From Erodium maritimum (lineage: Eukaryota > Streptophyta > Magnoliopsida > Geraniales > Geraniaceae), in the NCBI GenBank assembly GCA_963921825.1, contig OY997594.1, positions 5,523,001 through 5,587,000 on the forward strand: a DNA stretch of 64,000 nucleotides, written 5' to 3'. Every line of letters starts with the position of its first letter. Position 1 is the stretch's first letter. The notes beneath the pieces were generated by a model. It made no database searches. It had not been told where the DNA came from and saw nothing but the letters and a program-made list of their open reading frames with translations. This document shows, piece after piece, positions 1 through 12,485 of the stretch. The translations under genes and the position numbers were made by a program.

Positions 1-219
1 AGGAAACAATAATTTTCAAAACAAAAACATAAACAATTCAATCACAGTAAAAAATCATGTAACATACCATCTAAATTACAATAGAATTATCAGAAATTGA
101 AAGATATAATTTATGTTTATAATGACATCAAAAAATAGTTTCTTGTGTATTATACATAGCAGGAAAAACTGTTACTGTTCGAAACATTGAATAAAAATCT
201 AGTTACATAGTTTAGGATT
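1..219. other. AT-rich intergenic DNA, no gene seen
   Basis: Low-complexity AT-rich sequence without a convincing open reading frame, RNA gene or terminal repeat. It lies upstream of the retroelement remnant that begins near position 220. Confidence 0.6.
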
Positions 220-274
220 TTGTTACATGGGATAGTATCTCTTTTTATCGGGCTCGGGTTTTTTCTCCCTCACA

Positions 275-1260
275 ACGAAAAATCGTCTAGGGTTCTCAAC
301 GGAATCGCGATTGCCATCATTGGTGGAGCAACTTTTCCCTCCTCCCCCTCTCATCCCTCTTTCCCTCCTCAACCTCCTTTGTTCCCCCAACCCTCGTCTT
401 CTCTTGATCCTCAGCCCCTCATCCAGCCATCATCGTACCTCTTTGGTCCCCTAAAATTGTCGACGCCAACACCAATATAGGATGGGCTACAAGTCATCCA
501 TGGCCATAAGGATGCATTCTCGTTGGAGGAAAACAAGGATAACACGGTAGTGGTCGTCCCGGATGGGGCGGCCTCGAAGATGGATGATACCCGTTATCAG
601 TACACACTAACGCAGAACCTTCTCTCCGAGATCTCTTACAACCCAAAGACTCTTTATAGGTTCATGGCGGTGACATGGAGAGTGAGAGGGCTGGAGGTGC
701 AACCGTTGACTTGGGAAGTGATGGCGTTCTTCTTCCCCTCTCGGAAGACCAAGGAGGACATCCGCAATCGAGGCCCCTTCAGCAGATCTCCACTGCTATC
801 TATGCCCCTTCTCTCGTACATCCACCGAAAAACATCCATTTCCAGCAATGCAGATTAGTGTCCGGGATTTCAACATGCTGGTGGATGCAATAAACTCCAA
901 GATCCATGTATTATTGGAAAATACGGTGGGTTCAGAGGTTACCACGACCCCACATATAAGGGGATGGAATGAATTCCTCTAGCTCCGAGTCCAATTGGAT
1001 GTAGATAAGTCGCTCCGTCATCATCTCTAATTGGAATTTCCATGACACCTCGAACCTATTCGGATCTGCCTCCAATATGAGCGGCTCCCAGAGTTCTGTT
1101 TCATGTGTAGCCGTCTCACTCATAGGATTCGGGGTTGTCAAGCCCTGATACCGAGGTAGGGCGAAAGGAGATCCACTTTAATCCGTTCCTTTCGGGCTCC
1201 GATGGGGATGGATAAGAAGGGTATACGAAGGATGGACTAGGGTATTTCCCGGAGCAGAAG
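275..1260 (+). pseudogene. LINE ORF1-like (DUF4283-type) remnant
   Basis: A decayed coding stretch resembling the N-terminal domain of plant LINE ORF1 or retroelement gag-like DUF4283 proteins. Around 565-720 one frame reads as a helix-rich segment with TLTQNLLSE, then a region ending in a W-R-V motif. The similarity continues after a frame change at about 700-800 with a FFFPSRKTKED-like segment followed by G-P-F. That is the order expected in DUF4283: an LxxKLL-like start, then F-F-x-F, then GPW. Frameshifts and stops break it, no good ATG opens it, and no reverse transcriptase follows. I infer a dead fragment. The match is from pattern memory, so the family call is moderate only. Confidence 0.45.
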
Positions 1261-1272
1261 AGGAAAGTACAA

Positions 1273-1665
1273 ACTTTTTTTTGAACGTAAGATACGGATT
1301 TTATTAATTCTTAAATAGAGTTATTACATGTTTTGGGGCCCTAGAAGGTCCCCGAACAATAACTTTGAGACAGAGTGGCCGTATAACACGGTTTGTAAAA
1401 ACCACAACGGTGAACAGAAATTAAACTATGGAGCTGACAAAACTGACGAGGATTGCTCAAGGTGGTGCCTGAACATTGCTTGATCCCATGGAAATGACTC
1501 TTTTTGTCTTGCGCAGAACTGAACATGACCTCATCAATTTCAACAGGAGGAGGGCGACGATGATAGAAGTAATTCAGGGATCCCTCCCAGTAAAAGTCCA
1601 TGAATCCTTGGGTAGAAGCCCTGAATTTTCGCTCACTAATTATTAATCTTGCAAAAAGGAACAAA
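1273..1665 (-). mobile_element. LINE-like 3' end, minus strand
   Basis: On the minus strand this stretch runs to an A-rich tail (a T run at about 1277-1284 on the plus strand), preceded by a TAATAAAATCCGTATC-like segment typical of plant non-LTR retroelement 3' ends. No intact ORF. Several other LINE-like tails in the window have the same look. Confidence 0.4.
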
Positions 1666-2050
1666 ATAGGTATAGTAAAAACAAAACCTGGCGATCATCT
1701 TGACCTAGAGTCGGGAGAAAGATCGAGAAGAAGGCCTCGGTGGAGGTCAAGGAGGTCGATACACCAATGGCGGCTTCAATGACGGTTGTAAAGGCGGCGG
1801 GGGTTGCTCAGAAGAGGGGATCCGAGGCGAGGATAGCAATTGATGTCGAGGAGAAGCAAACAACAACCATCGGGATTGTAGAGGGGGTTGAAACCGAAAC
1901 CGAAAACACGTTATTGATGGCGGAGGAGCCAACAAAATGATGGTTAACGACTGCAACGAGCAAACCCTAACATACATAACTAACGGTTGCTCTAAGAAAA
2001 CTCTAACCATCATTTAAGACCCTTTAATCATGGATCTAAAGTACAAACTC
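1666..2050 (+). other. Gly/Arg-rich coding-like remnant
   Basis: Around 1710-1830 one plus frame is rich in Gly and Arg (GGGQGGRYTNGG-like), then stops. It resembles the Gly-rich C-terminal part of LINE ORF1 proteins, and a LINE fragment lies just upstream, but no diagnostic CCHC knuckle is visible. I treat it as TE debris. Confidence 0.25.
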
Positions 2051-3540
2051 AATAAGAAACGGAAACACTCGAAATTGCCCCGCAAAATCTTGTAAAAATT
2101 TTCAAATATTTGGACAGCAAAATATATTATCTTCGGAGGGTTCAACACAGTGGCAACAAACACGGATCACATAACATAATCCACATCGATCGTCGCAATA
2201 GCATCGGTAAGAGCCCCAAAATATATTATTAAACCTGATTAATCGCTAAAGTCGGTGGCAAGTGGCTTGTACCACATATATGAACTAATTGTTGACCTAG
2301 TGATATGTTTATGGAAGCTCATCTATCTATGAATTAAAATTTGTTGTACAATTCTTAATTTGGAAATTAATTATCTCGTTTCTGTAAACTACATTAATTG
2401 CCTTCTACGAAGAGGTAGGTTCATGAACATACATATATGTACATTGTCAGCTGGATGAGCGGGAACGAAGAAATTGGTATCAAACAAATATATTATACTT
2501 GTCATCACAAAGCACGATCTCTGATACTAAGCAGTAACACGATTTATATCTTCGTGCCTAAAATTAAATGTGTAATAATCGATCATTATTTGTATTGCCA
2601 TGAAAATTAAGGAGGAAGATTTATTTTTAAAATACATTTTCAGACCAAGGTTCTTTTTTTGGTAATGTACCTCCGACCCGAGTTTTAATGTTACAATAAG
2701 CACTTTACATGCAAAATTAATTTGGATGTAGGATATATGAGCGGTCATAATGTGGAGGGATAATCTTAGTAGATATTTAAGAATTGAGGCAAGTTTTAAA
2801 ACAATCAAATTCGGTCCCAAAGACTCGTTTTTTTGTATATGACCTTTTGTGGTCAGTACAATAAAAACAAAAAAGTAATAGGTTTATGAAATAAAATTCG
2901 GTCGATCGATTTTTTATCGGTTTGAAAAATAAAAAGTTGCACCCACCTAAAATAATGTGGGGTTGGTATTTTTGTAATCGTAACCGTCGTCAGTGACACG
3001 TTTCGAGTAATTCCGATGATGAAAACGATCGGTGACGGTTGGATATTTGCACACCCCTATATGTAGGGATGAGTTTGGGACATTCAAGAAATTTGAATAG
3101 ATGTATTTCAAGGGTTCTAAATCCTATTCTTATTGAGGCTAGTAGTCTCGAAAACATTTCCGTGGATATCAAATCTCAAAATCGAAAGAAAGTGATTGTT
3201 AGTGATTCACATACTGTGATGTATCTCTCAAAGAAGATTGCTCGTTTATGTCCCACTAAAAACTGTTACTCCTACTTGCTTCAATCTTTTGCCAATTTTG
3301 AAGAAAGTAAAACTCGAGATTATTAAGCGTTCAGTAAAGAATAGGGCTTCTCATTAACTAGTCCCAAAGACTCGTTTTTTTTATATGACCTTTTGCGGTC
3401 AGATGAACTTCTCCCTGAAACACGTTGTATTTCAATCTTTGATAACATGCAAAATCATTTCACTAAGTAAATTTAAGAAAAGTTAGCATACACCCAAAAA
3501 CCATACAAAAAATTCAAAACAAAGAAGTTATGATACCCTT
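2051..3540. other. Intergenic DNA with a 42-bp direct repeat
   Basis: AT-rich DNA between the LINE debris and PPO. A block of about 42 bp (starting GTCCCAAAGACTCG, ending GGTCAG) occurs at 2814-2856 and again at 3361-3402 with few differences, framing a 0.5-kb segment. That segment has a 95-codon frame (3039-3326) with no domain I recognise. No RNA gene seen. Confidence 0.5.
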
Positions 3541-3576
3541 ATTATGCATGAAAGAGAAAGAGGTCATGATTAGGGC

Positions 3577-6500
3577 TTAGGAGGCCAACTCGATGTGAAG
3601 ACCCCCGACAGTAACATGACCCTTTCCAAACCTAGGAACCAAAGTGACCACAACACTATCATCATCCTCTGCATCGAGGTCCTCCAACAAATCACTTATC
3701 CCCAACCTCAACATGGTACTCATCTTCTTCCCATGCTTATGTTTGTGACCCACGTTCATAAAGCTTCCGGCGAACTCACTCTTGTCCGGTCCGCTCGGAG
3801 AGTCATCCTCGTCGTTGATGTACACATCGAACTTCACGATCGTGTCCTTCTCGAACTCTATCCCTTCCACCACCAGGACCTCCTCTTCCTCTTCCTTCTC
3901 CTTCTTCTTCCTCGATTTCTTCGGCCTTTTCACCATCACGCTCACCTTCTTGTCCAAACGTTTCGGGAACTCGCTCGCCGGAGTCAACTTCTTTGCCCTT
4001 AAATCCGCTGCCTGCGCCGACCCTACCCCGAAATGTCTCGCTAGTTTGGCCACCTTGGAGGTGCGCGGGGTGGGTTTGGAATTTAGCCACGGCATACCCA
4101 CATCTTCGAAAGTATACCTTCAAAAACAATGATGAACCATGTTCATAATACTAAGGTTTATTTTGATAAATGATAAGATATACTTTCTCGGTAAATTAGC
4201 TGAGCTTCATTTGAGTAGGACTTTTAGTTTCATTTTTCCACCCCACTTTTCTTTCTTGCTTATATGGTGCGTTAATACCGTCTGACGGTTATAGTATTTT
4301 GTCTTAGTGGTCAGGAAAAATATCCCATGTCACACATCTATGTAGTTTGAAATCTGATTAATAATACTGCATATTTCAGTCAAAAAAAATGAGCTTGGCT
4401 TAACTACCTTATTTATACATATTTTTCAGCTATGTGCATGTAAATACCGTATTTAGTTTTTTTTTTTGCATGTTATAAAGCTTCAGTTAAATTGTGGACG
4501 AAAAAGCACATAATCACTGCACAAAAAGTTACTTAACCGACTGACCTTAAAAAGTGAGACGGTGAAGAAATATTCGTTACCGACCCAACTTGTATCAGTA
4601 GGTGTTGTTACAACTACCCCGACTCAAAAATGTTGTATCAGTCGGTGTGATCTGCTTTTTTTTCCTCTGAAAATGACAATATTACACTACCTCTTTTATA
4701 GCCATCTCCGATCTGTTTTTTGATTTTTTAAAATTATTCAAAAATAAGGTTTAAGACCGACAATCTCGTAACCAAAATAACATTTTAAAGATACCCATTT
4801 TAAGATGTTAGAAGATAAAGATAATGGATTTAAATTCAGTGGGAAGGACCCAAGTTGTCATAAACAAGTTATATAAGAGGTATGTAATAAATTAATAGAA
4901 TAGATATAATTGTAGTAGGTACCTCAACTTAGTGTTATCGAGGCAATCCCTAACCTTGACCCGGACCATCTGCGCATTCTCGTCATAGAACAAGAGGCCA
5001 GAGTCGAGCCAATCGGGATCCGTGAAATCGGCTCTCCGGCCGCCCAAAGTCTTCCAAAGGGTCCACATTCGATCGATGTTGTTGTGGTGGGCAAAGAAGA
5101 GGGGGTCGCGGCCGGCGGAGTAGAAATTGCCCATGTTCTCCATGTTGGGCTGCCTCGTGTCGCCGCACCACACGTGCATGGGGCCGTGCGGCGTGTTCTC
5201 CATCGAGCCCCCGCCGGGGTAAGGCTCGTCGCCGGCACGGTACGGGCTTCCTAAGAACAGCTCCGCCGTCTTGCCGTTGGACACCATTTGTCGGTACATG
5301 ACGGTTAGGTTGCTCGATACTTGGCTTTGGTCCGTGTCATTTGGCTCCGTCCCTATAGTAGTGTCACATATGTTCACTATGTCAATCGCCACTTTTTCGA
5401 TTTTTAGATCGACACAGTTCTTATGTCAAAGCAGAAACGTTACAATATAGTGTATGGAAACAAGTATAATAAATGGATAGACTCATGTATTAAATACAAT
5501 TAAGTATTGTTTCAGATAAAGTCGAACTGAGCATGCTCATGGACGGTTGACCCCAACAATCAAAACTATATAATATAGGAATAATTTTATATCACTTGTT
5601 CAGTAGTTTTGTTCGTTTCAATTTAGTATCTTCCATCTGTATCTAGTAGTTTTTGGACGGAGTTTTTGATCCAAAAATTAACGAAAATAGACGGAGTACA
5701 ACAAGTTGTCTACTAGCTAGTTTAGGTGAAAATAATTGGTCGCTACTTTTCATATTGTTGGCATATATACGTCGGAGTACAACTTAATCTTATATATATA
5801 ACCAGTTGAACACACAACAAATGTGCACATATGAAAAGTGAGATTTAAACCGGTGAGAGTGTTCCCTAGGGAACAATAATTTTCTTTTAACTCAAACTAC
5901 GAACCTTTATAAACAATTAAATCAAGTTTGTCCAACAATTCATGTTTTTTTGAACTATAATGATTCAGATCATTAATGAATTTTTTCATGTATATTCTAT
6001 CAATTATATTTAATCAAGTAATTTGTATTATAATACCTATGATTTGTGATACATCTCTACCAAAGGTCAAAACAGTATGATATATAAACTAATCAGTAAA
6101 ATGTCTTTATATATACATTTAAATATAAACATCCACTTGAGATCGATGCATGATTTAATGAGAACAAGAAAAAATGGATCAGAATTGATGGTTGACCTTT
6201 GGATGGGAAACCATGTGACTGTGTGCTTAGGTAGAGGAGGAGGATATAATATTAAATATTAAACAATAAATGATATAAAAAACTAGTTATTAGTAAATAC
6301 AATACCATTGTAGTCCAAATCGACAAGAGTGGGTGGGGCGTGGTTGGGATTGCGGAGGTCGTCGTGGAGAGGAGAGGTGGAATCGGCGAAGATGTCGGGC
6401 ATGTGCATGCCGGCCGGCGAGTCCCAGTTCCAAAAAGGGAGGGCGAAAGTGGGGTCTCCGATGAGCTTCCCCAAGATCTTCTCGTAAAAGTAGAGGTAGT

Positions 6501-8075
6501 AGCGGTGGAACGGGAAGAAGAGCCATGAGCTGTGCACTTGCAAGTCCAGGTTCGGAAACCCTACCTAGTGATCATCGTATATACCAAACATTTAACTTAT
6601 GTTAAACTACAATTACCAACCCAGAAAACTATATAAAAAATATAAGGACAGAAAACCAGATCTAATCTAACTTGTTTGAATGTGATCAAATAATTATATT
6701 TGACATTGTAAATATTACTAGTATGAAAGCTTATTTTTTACGCGGTGTAACATTGTTTTAGATAATTTTGAAAATTTATTAATAAGTCCAATTCTAAGAA
6801 AAGAACAGAATGCCCTGATTTAAGCAGAGTCCGGAAAAAAGGATAACGATTACAGATGAGCTCTCAAAACAGGGGGGCCAAACCCCGAAAAACAAGGACT
6901 ATAAATCCAAAACCAACACGAAAAAGAAACGAAACAAAATCAGATGGTTGGTACGTGAATTGTACAATATATGCCCTTTTAACATGTGGAGTTTGTAAGA
7001 CAAAAGAGAACCAACCATCTTAAACCAGTGTTGTAAAAATCGGTCAAACATTTGTTTGTGCGTTGATTTTTATAACACCGTATCGATTTTAATAAACCTG
7101 ACGATTTTAAGTGAATTTGAAACATTACGTTGCCTTAAACAAGATAAAACTCGCGTACCTACAAGCAGGGGCGGAGCTACATGGTGTCCAGGGGGGGCAC
7201 GTCCACCCCCCCCCCCCCCCCCCCGCAAATTTTTTTAAAAAAAATATTTTGTATGTTTTTTGATTTTTTTCAAAAATACCTCTTAATTCTTTCTAATTTC
7301 GTAGTTGTGTCCCCCCTCAATTTTTCTACAGTCACGTATTGACATCAAAAAAATTCGGTGCCCCGCCTCAAAGAAAAAGCTAGCTCTACCACTGAATTAC
7401 AAGCTCTGATATGTGCCAAGAAGTGTAACAAAAATCCACATTTACGACTCTGATCTATATATATATATAGTCTTAACGGTTATTATTACACATATCACAG
7501 ACCTGTTCATAAGCTCCGTCGCAGTAGGCGCAGTGGATGTTAGCTTGTTGCACGAAGCTTCGCGGGTCATCGGCGGGAAGGGCCTTCATGAGCTCGATCG
7601 CTTTCGCGTACTTGGCTAAGTAATCCTTGCTAACGGAATGTGCGGCGGGTCTTACGCGCATAGGGTCAGAGGAAGGAGGGAGCTTGAAGTCAACGATACT
7701 TGTCGCCGGAGGCGGGCAGCAGTTGGTGGGTTTTGCGCCGGCCGGCAAGTCCGCCTTGCCACATCTGGACAAGTCCGGCGGAGAGATGGGGGCGGCGGAG
7801 GCAAAGTTGTTGCCGGAGAGACCGGACAGGCCGTAGAGCCCTCCAAGACCCATGAGCACATCTCTCCGGTCAAACTTGGAGCTAGGGTTTGTTTCGTCGT
7901 CGCTATCTTTGATGGCCTTGCATGAGAATGACCTTGGGATGGAGTAATGCTTTTGGTTTTTGGTTATGGAGAGTTGGGTTGGCCTTTTGAGGACGGGGAA
8001 AAAGGAGCTCGGGGTGGCGGTCGGAGTGGAGGAGGAGGTGGTGAGTGGTGGCGGAGTTGGAGAGAGAGACGCCAT
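3577..8075 (-). CDS. PPO: Polyphenol oxidase (catechol oxidase), plastid-targeted
   Basis: Oxidises o-diphenols to o-quinones with a coupled binuclear copper centre in the thylakoid lumen. Exons on the minus strand: 8075-7503, 6564-6306, 5352-4923, 4117-3577, all with GT-AG junctions and keeping frame, giving about 600 residues, the family length. Residues 1-90 form a Ser/Thr/Pro-rich chloroplast transit peptide followed by a twin-Arg, Leu/Gly-rich thylakoid transfer region ([11 protein letters not shown]). CuA ligands are H181, H202 and H211. C185 lies where the thioether Cys should be, with the 21- and 9-residue His spacing of crystallised catechol oxidase. CuB ligands are H333, H337 and H367. 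The PPO1_DWL region spans exons 3-4 (DPDWLDSG...PWLNSKP), and the KFDV domain (IVKFDVYIN) ends the protein. All catalytic residues are present. The oddity is three introns, since many dicot PPO genes have none. Intron 1 holds a hAT-like MITE. Confidence 0.95.
4118..4922 (-). other. PPO intron 3
   Basis: AT-rich intron of about 0.8 kb between the exon carrying CuB and the exon carrying the KFDV domain. Donor GTACC follows the AAG-TTG-AG codons; the acceptor is TTGAAG. I see no gene inside. Confidence 0.8.
5353..6305 (-). other. PPO intron 2
   Basis: AT-rich intron of about 0.95 kb splitting a Gly codon after the D-Y-N motif that precedes the CuB half. Donor GTATTG, acceptor CTATAG. No gene or clear element inside. 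Confidence 0.8.
7166..7395. mobile_element. hAT-like MITE in PPO intron 1
   Basis: About 230 bp within PPO intron 1 (7502-6565). Left end CAGGGGCGGAGCTAC and right end GCTAGCTCTACCACTG are imperfect inverted repeats. Flanks CCTACAAG and ATTACAAG match at 6 of 8 positions, as for an aged hAT 8-bp target duplication. It contains a run of about 20 C at 7204-7223. Confidence 0.55.
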
Positions 8076-8102
8076 GGTAATGGGTTGGAGTAAATGGATT
8101 AG

Positions 8103-8120
8103 GGTTGATATATAGTGATG
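8103..8120 (-). promoter_or_regulatory. Candidate TATA box of PPO
   Basis: On the minus strand CACTATATATCAACCC lies about 30-45 bases upstream of the PPO ATG at 8075. This position would mean a very short 5' leader. Sequence match only, with no transcript evidence. Confidence 0.35.
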
Positions 8121-8414
8121 ATGGTGGTGAAGATCGATTGATTTGTATGGTTTTATAATGAATCCGTAGAAGACTTCACATTACTAGATTGGTATTATTA
8201 ATAAAACAGTTCAAGTGGACATATGATTTATCACAAGATATAAAAACCTCGTGGTTTATAATTTTTTATATGTTTATCAAAAGACCGATGAAGTCATGAT
8301 ATTGTATGTATGTGTAGAATGAACAAACACTGCGAAAAGAAGGCGTTGTAGAAGAGAAAAAAAAAAAAACTTTTGGTCCTCTCTCTCAGAAAATCCTAAC
8401 GTTACTTACCTTCG

Positions 8415-9545
8415 TTGTCGCCGCTATCGGCAACTATCGTTACTCCGGTCATGGTGGCTTCCAGTGGCCATGTCCCCCTCTCTCTTGTCTTGTCCACGGT
8501 TCCTTTTTCGAAGTGTTACGCGTCCGGCCTTCTCCCTTCTTTGCCCATCCATTTCCTGCCTCCACCCCGTCCAGTCACATTGCGTCTTTCGTCGTCCTCT
8601 CCCCACCGTCGCCCTTCTTGGACTAGATTCGCCGCCCCTCTAACCTCCATCCGCCATGTCTACCTCCAACCACCCACTTCCGGTCCTGCCCGCCCTCCTC
8701 AGCCCTTTTTCGGTAAGATCTGTGCCTTATTGGCCAGATCCGCCCCACCCACACCGCCCCTTCGTATTTCTGCCCCTGCCCCGACCATCGCCGACCCTTT
8801 CTTCCACCCACCGCCCCTCTCCGATGAGATTCACCCTCCGACACACTGTTCCAGCGAGCCCCCGGCCAGATCCGCTCCTCCCTCTTCATCCTTTTGGCCT
8901 TCCACCCCGATCCCTTCCTCAAACTTTTTTTCCCGACAACGACGGTCGGCTGTCAGCCCTCTTTTCCGGCTCTTTGTCCCGGCGATAACGACTTCTCCGG
9001 CCGAGCCTCTCCGCCACGCCCCCTCTCAGGTCAGACGGTCATATCTGAGCCCACCTTTCGTCGGAACACCGCAGTCTGAGCCGTTCTGTCGTGCTTCTGT
9101 ATATTATCGTGTTTATCCGACCAGATCTGTGCACCAGCCCCAAGCAGATCAGATATGCACCCGACGCCGCCGCCCTCCTCGCCCTAGACTTTGGAGGCCG
9201 ATTGTGATTAGTTTTTGCTTGTTGGTTTTGTTATCTATTTTGTTAATGTTGTTTGTTTGTTGGTGTTCCCTCTGTCGGAATCTCGGATCTCCAGTAAGTG
9301 TGGCTGCTGCCTTTGGTGGCGTGTCCAGACGGGTCTTTCTTTTGACGTATCTCTCCGAAGATTCGATAAGAAAGACCGACTTGGTAGTCGTTGTTGTGTT
9401 TTTAAGCGATGCGTCGCCCTTGTCGAGAACTACTCATTTCGTTTGTTTTTTTTGGGGTCTCCGAGAACGACTGGTGAATACAACGCTTATGTTCGTCGGT
9501 TTGTATTGTTCAATCTATAAGATTTGTTTTAATTAATCTTTATGT
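8415..9545 (+). mobile_element. LINE-like/non-LTR element 3' part, plus strand
   Basis: A C- and T-rich stretch with a long Pro/Ser-rich open frame (8415-9536) but no protein domain. Its 3' part, about 9220-9375 (GTTCCCTCTGTCGG, then GGTGGCGTGTCCAG), recurs with changes at about 51370-51485. It ends in an AT-rich stretch with short A runs. Recurrence plus a tail fits a non-LTR repeat better than a gene. Confidence 0.4.
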
Positions 9546-9719
9546 TTAAAAAAATGAACGAACACTACAGGTAGCTTCATTATATTTCAATGGAAAACAT
9601 ATATAATATAACTTGATGGAAAATAGTTTACGGTAACTAATTAATAGTGTAGGATCGGTTCAAAATTAAATTGTGTGATAATAAAGAACAATTTCATCTT
9701 TTCACTATTCCATACAGTG

Positions 9720-10261
9720 ATGTGATTAAGTAGTTGAGTTGTTGGTTGTGGTGTATTGGTCATGTCCCCCTTCCGTGGGTTGTAACTGGTGTTGGCCGGT
9801 TGAGAGGTTCCGTTAGAGTGCCTTTGGGTTGTGTAGTTATTGGCAGAGGTTGGGGCATCATCTATGGGGTTTGGGAGGTGTGGTGTTTTGGTCGGTTTTA
9901 CTGTTTGTAGTATTGTTTATCTGTTTTTTTCCTGTTTTTTCCTGCTCTTCTTGGTGTTTGGTTGTTTTGGTTGGGTAGTTTTCTTAATGTTTGACATATC
10001 TACTTGGTTAAGAGACCTGTTACACCACTGTATGGTTCGTTTGTTCTTCTGGTTCAGGTGTTTTCTTAATGTGTGTGCATTCTGGGTAGTTAGACCTGTG
10101 TAGGTGTGAGACATTTCTGTAACCCCAGTGTTTGGGTTTTAGTTTGAGGCTCCCTGGTTGGAGTGCTCCTTGTTTGTAATGGTTTGGTTGAGGGCTGAGC
10201 CCTTGTCTTTGTCTTTTTTTCAAAGACTTGGATCTTTATAAATAATTTGCTGATAAAAAAA
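9720..10261 (+). mobile_element. LINE-like 3' end, plus strand
   Basis: T- and G-rich, poorly coding DNA ending with GGATCTTTATAAATAATTTG and an A-rich tail at about 10255-10262, just before an LTR begins at 10282. This is the typical look of a plant LINE 3' untranslated end. Confidence 0.4.
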
Positions 10262-11179
10262 ATACAGTGCAGGTGACATGCTGTAAGAATCGCCCCCGGT
10301 CGATCCCGGTCGAACCGGTGAACTTTGGATGAAGTTTGACTTTCAGCCGAAAAGTCAACTGATGACTCCGGGAGTCATTCGGGACCTTTTCGGGGCCCAA
10401 AAAGCTTAGCCATCATCACGGTTAGCTTAGTTGGGCCGTTTCCTTTCCGTTGACTGTAATATTGGAAAAAGTCAACCCGAGACTTTTATCGGTCAAACGT
10501 GGTTCGATTTAGAACAAATCCGATAAAAGTGTGTGCTGGAATTTAATTAAACTTGGAGTGATTCCCTCATGGACATGTGTCAATGCTTGCTTGGAAGAGA
10601 AGACTTGGGTGTGTTAGGACCCTTATACCCTCATTAATGGTTTTAGGGGAAAAGTATGGCTAAGGGGTATTTTGGGCACTATCCCTTCTAGGTTTTAAGT
10701 CCCATTTGGTGCCCATTTCAGCACAAATCCCTATGCATCCGTTTTTGGAGAGAGTGTGGAGAGAGAGAGAGTGAAGTGTGAAGCTTGAAGGAGAAGAAAG
10801 GTGAGAAAATGAGGATTTTTGGGCCATTTCTCCACCAAAGAGGCTTGATTCTTCCATTTTCTTCTTCTACTCATCATTTCCAAGGTGAGCTTCTAATCTA
10901 TTTTCGTTTTCATGTATTTTAGTTCATGGGTTTTGGAGAAATTTGATAAACAATGGATAGGTTTGGAGTTGAGTGTTAAATGATGAAGTTTTGGAAGATT
11001 TTGAGGTTGGATGATGGATTAAATTCCTATTTGTGAAGTTTTGATGAACACCCATTGAGGGTGTTGAAGTTTGGAGGTTTTAGGGACTGCTTTGAAGCTT
11101 GATGAAGCTGGAAATGGAGTTTTTGTTGGGGTTTTTTTTGCAGAATTCGTGTTGGGGAAGAAGGGAGGAGACTGGTCTG

Positions 11180-11460
11180 GTTCGGCACGGAATGGGACCC
11201 GGAGAGGGCCACGTTCCGGCACGGCACACGGCACGGAACGGGCTGGCTACCGGCACGATACGCGGCGCGGAATGGGTTGGACTCCGGCACGACACCTCGC
11301 ACGATCCGTGTCTGATTCCGGGCCGGTGTGTCGCGCGGTCCGTGTCTGGTACCGAGCCGGACTGTGACGCGATCCGTGTCTGGCTCCGGGCCGGTCCGTG
11401 ATACGTTCCGGCTGGGATTCCGGGCCGGTCTGTGATACGGAACGGACCATGTTCCGGGTC
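11180..11460. repeat. GC-rich degenerate repeat inside LTR
   Basis: An island of repeated CCGGCACGG, GATCCGTGTCTG and TTCCGGGCCGG motifs in otherwise average-GC DNA. A diverged version occurs at the matching place in the second LTR copy (about 24065-24325). It looks like a minisatellite-type tract carried by the LTR. Confidence 0.6.
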
Positions 11461-12363
11461 AGGTTTCTAGAAGCTAGGGTTTGCCTAATTGGGCCTAGTT
11501 TGGGCCCAAATTCGTTCTATTGAACATGGAGTTACAATTAGAGCTTTCTGAAGTAGATTAGGGTGAAAATCGTCTTTGGCTAGTTGTTAATTTTAGTATT
11601 GTTTGTGATCCAAGGTCGTGTACCTGAGCTCGAAAGGAGAAGGAGACTTGGACCCGAGTGAAGAACGGAGAGGAAGCTAGCTTGGACTCCGACAACTAGA
11701 AGGAATATTAGAGGAAGGCCACAAGGTAGGGAAAGTAATAAACTCCTCGTGTGATTTAATACTCTAGTATGCCTATTAGGTTAATAAAGTCGGAAAGGTC
11801 CTAGATCGCATATAGGATGTGAATAACTAGAATAATCGTCTTTCAATTACTAATAACTGGACGTGTCTAGTATGCATGCGTAGGATGTGAATAACTACTT
11901 TAACTCACTTTCAATGCTTGGGAAATTGTCGTGCTGGTAGAAAGGCCGAGATGAGCCATAGGATTGTTTGTGGTTGCCTCACATGCTTTGTCTGTTAGGC
12001 TTTAGGATAAACTAAGAGTCTAATGAAACTAGATAAATTGAATGCTTGAATGATTGAATGAATGCTTGAATTATTGAATGATTTAATGAATGATTGAGTG
12101 TAATTGATTGTGCCAATTGGTATGATCGGGTGAATGATAGACCGATGGAACGTGATTGGTAAGTATGCCGATAAGTGTAATTGTGGGTATAAATCCCTTG
12201 TGGTGTGTATTGGTGAATCCGTGGATTTCTAAGTTTGGTTGCATGATATGTTGGCATGTTAGTCTCTTGTGTGTGTTTTGAGATGGTTATTGGTGATCCG
12301 GTATGGTACCTACACCGTAGAGGATTCCGGTGTGGGGTAGTATCATAGCTGATGGATGGTTTA

Positions 12364-12485
12364 CCCTGCGGGGCATTGGTTGTTGGACCCTGCGGGGCAT
12401 TGGTTGTTGGACCATGCAGGGCATTGGATTGTTGACCATGCGGGGCAATTTGATGGTTTACCCTGCGGGGAATGGTTACTTGTTG
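12364..12485 (+). repeat. 24-bp tandem repeat, about five copies
   Basis: Units of 24-27 bp built on CCCTGCGGGGCATTGG and GTTGTTGGA start at 12364, 12388, 12412, 12436 and about 12461. The first two are identical and later ones diverge. The tract lies inside the forward LTR. Confidence 0.85.

Noticed and set aside
7204-7223. Poly-C run as a functional G-quadruplex or i-motif
   Set aside because: It is inside an intronic MITE, its length is prone to sequencing error, and nothing else supports a role.
8415-9536. A 373-codon plus-strand open frame, the second longest in the window
   Set aside because: Pro/Ser/Arg-rich with no domain; the reverse strand and other frames are also open because the DNA is C-rich; its 3' part recurs as a repeat at 51.4 kb. 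It looks like non-coding repeat DNA.
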